Of a stretch of 64,000 nt of DNA, positions 63,461-64,000 are shown piece after piece. A program made the translations under genes and the position numbers. The stretch is from Flavobacteriaceae bacterium. GTDB taxonomy: Bacteria > Bacteroidota > Bacteroidia > Flavobacteriales > Flavobacteriaceae. The stretch covers positions 20,709 through 84,708 of the forward strand of contig NVXD01000022.1 in the NCBI GenBank assembly GCA_002746415.1, in the 5' to 3' direction. Positions within the stretch are counted from its first letter, which is position 1. Every line of letters begins with the position of its first letter. A model generated the notes under the pieces. It did no database searches. It was not told where the DNA came from and saw only the letters and a program-made list of their open reading frames with translations.

Positions 63461-64000
63461 ATGACACTTAATTTAAAAAAAGCCTGCTTTTTAATTGCAC
63501 TTTTCGCATTAAATTATGCAACGGCACAAGTAAAAATAGGTGAAAATCCAAATTCAATTAATCCCGCTTCCATTGTAGAATTGGAAAGTACTACCAAAGC
63601 TTTGGTATTAACCCGGGTGACTACTTCACAAATGCAAAGTATTACTCCTCTTTACGGAGCAGTTGTATACAATATAGAAGAAGAATGTGTTTATTATTAT
63701 AACGGTAATCAATGGCTGAGTTTATGCACGGATTCAGGTTCCGGTTCAGGGCCAGACAATGTTACATTTGTTGACAATGGAAATGGAACATTTACAATAA
63801 ACTATTCTGATGGAACTTCTTTTACTTCTTCAGACTTAACCGGGCCTCAAGGAACAACAGGTTTAACAGGTGCTAATGGTGCTGATGGAACTGATGGTGC
63901 AACTGGAGCAACAGGCTTAACAGGTGCTAATGGTTCTAATGGAACTGATGGTGCAATTGGAGCAACAGGTTTAACAGGTGCTAATGGTACTGACGGAACT
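63461..64000 (+). CDS. Secreted collagen-like repeat protein, 3' truncated by window edge
   Basis: The frame from ATG 63461 is open to the last base (180 codons), without a stop. A signal peptide ends near residue 22 (FALNYATAQ). The next 70 residues ([20 protein letters not shown] through [14 protein letters not shown]) closely match the head of the tail-fibre-like protein at 59.7 kb. A short strand region ([16 protein letters not shown]) leads to G-X-Y repeats from about residue 130 ([20 protein letters not shown] and on). The G-X-Y part has a 54-bp (18-residue) period starting at 63860. It is a predicted trimeric collagen-like surface fibre. Confidence 0.88.
   Translation, partial: MTLNLKKACFLIALFALNYATAQVKIGENPNSINPASIVELESTTKALVLTRVTTSQMQSITPLYGAVVYNIEEECVYYYNGNQWLSLCTDSGSGSGPDNVTFVDNGNGTFTINYSDGTSFTSSDLTGPQGTTGLTGANGADGTDGATGATGLTGANGSNGTDGAIGATGLTGANGTDGT
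63860..64000 (+). repeat. 54-bp tandem repeat coding for G-X-Y triplets
   Basis: Units at 63860-63913, 63914-63967 and a partial one from 63968 each encode GLTGAN plus four variable triplets (for example [12 protein letters not shown]). Copies differ by a few bases, and the array continues beyond the window. Confidence 0.9.

Noticed and set aside
63860..64000. Array of 54-bp direct repeats that might be a CRISPR
   Set aside because: Repeats are contiguous, without spacers, in frame, and encode G-X-Y triplets of a signal-peptide protein.

Overview
The window is about 64 kb of low-GC chromosomal DNA from a member of the Bacteroidota, almost certainly a Flavobacteriaceae and probably marine. 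This rests on T9SS type B (gliding-motility-associated) C-terminal sequence, promoters of the form TTTG-N19/20-TAnnTTTG, DUF1573 and DUF6702 proteins, the rsfS-ftsH-LUD-cdsA-psd-ACBP cluster, and a kynurenine 3-monooxygenase plus kynureninase. No rRNA, tRNA, CRISPR array, insertion sequence or prophage was seen. Genes are tightly packed, with many 1-17 bp overlaps and several tail-to-tail overlaps without a visible terminator.

Layout. 1-3.0 kb: 3' part of a Gfo/Idh/MocA oxidoreductase, then a YCII/DGPF protein overlapping an ECF sigma factor with a long TPR C-terminus (ECF42-like). 3.2-12.2 kb: membrane TPR protein, pyruvate carboxylase, small lipoprotein, YaaA, an RluD-PASTA pair divergent from ddl-coaD. 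12.3-16.4 kb: PAS histidine kinase overlapping a single-domain response regulator, then an M14 peptidase lipoprotein. 16.4-23.6 kb: NUDIX and pyrE head to head, SRPBCC protein, birA, then rsfS-ftsH-LUD-cdsA-psd-ACBP. 23.6-34.6 kb: AGMO-like di-iron membrane oxygenase, an OmpR-type two-component pair, DoxX-like protein, valS, DUF1573, a PDZ/aspartyl protease, an aminotransferase and murB.

34.8-48.6 kb: ECF sigma/anti-sigma pair, small Cys-rich membrane protein, second ECF sigma factor, lipA, gap, TPR hybrid histidine kinase, lpxK, Nif3, a CT398-like coiled-coil protein whose zinc ribbon has lost its cysteines, kmo, a ClpP, an unknown protein, MscS, a 62-residue protein and a fourth ECF-type sigma factor. 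48.7-59.5 kb: lipoprotein, MFS transporter with divergent AraC regulator, kynU, GNAT, O-methyltransferase, PAP2, TatA/B, then an operon of two paralogous carboxypeptidase-like-regulatory-domain proteins, a DUF6702 protein and an M1 metallopeptidase.

59.7-64 kb is the accessory-looking part. A secreted 739-residue protein carries phage-tail-fibre-like 'NPQDAATMNYVD' repeats, including an almost identical 315-bp tandem duplication. It is followed one base later by a secreted protein with a T9SS type B sorting domain. After a 378-bp gap comes a paralogue with the same N-terminal head fused to a collagen-like G-X-Y tract that runs off the window. I read this as a modular surface-fibre locus and consider it the best candidate for something undescribed here.
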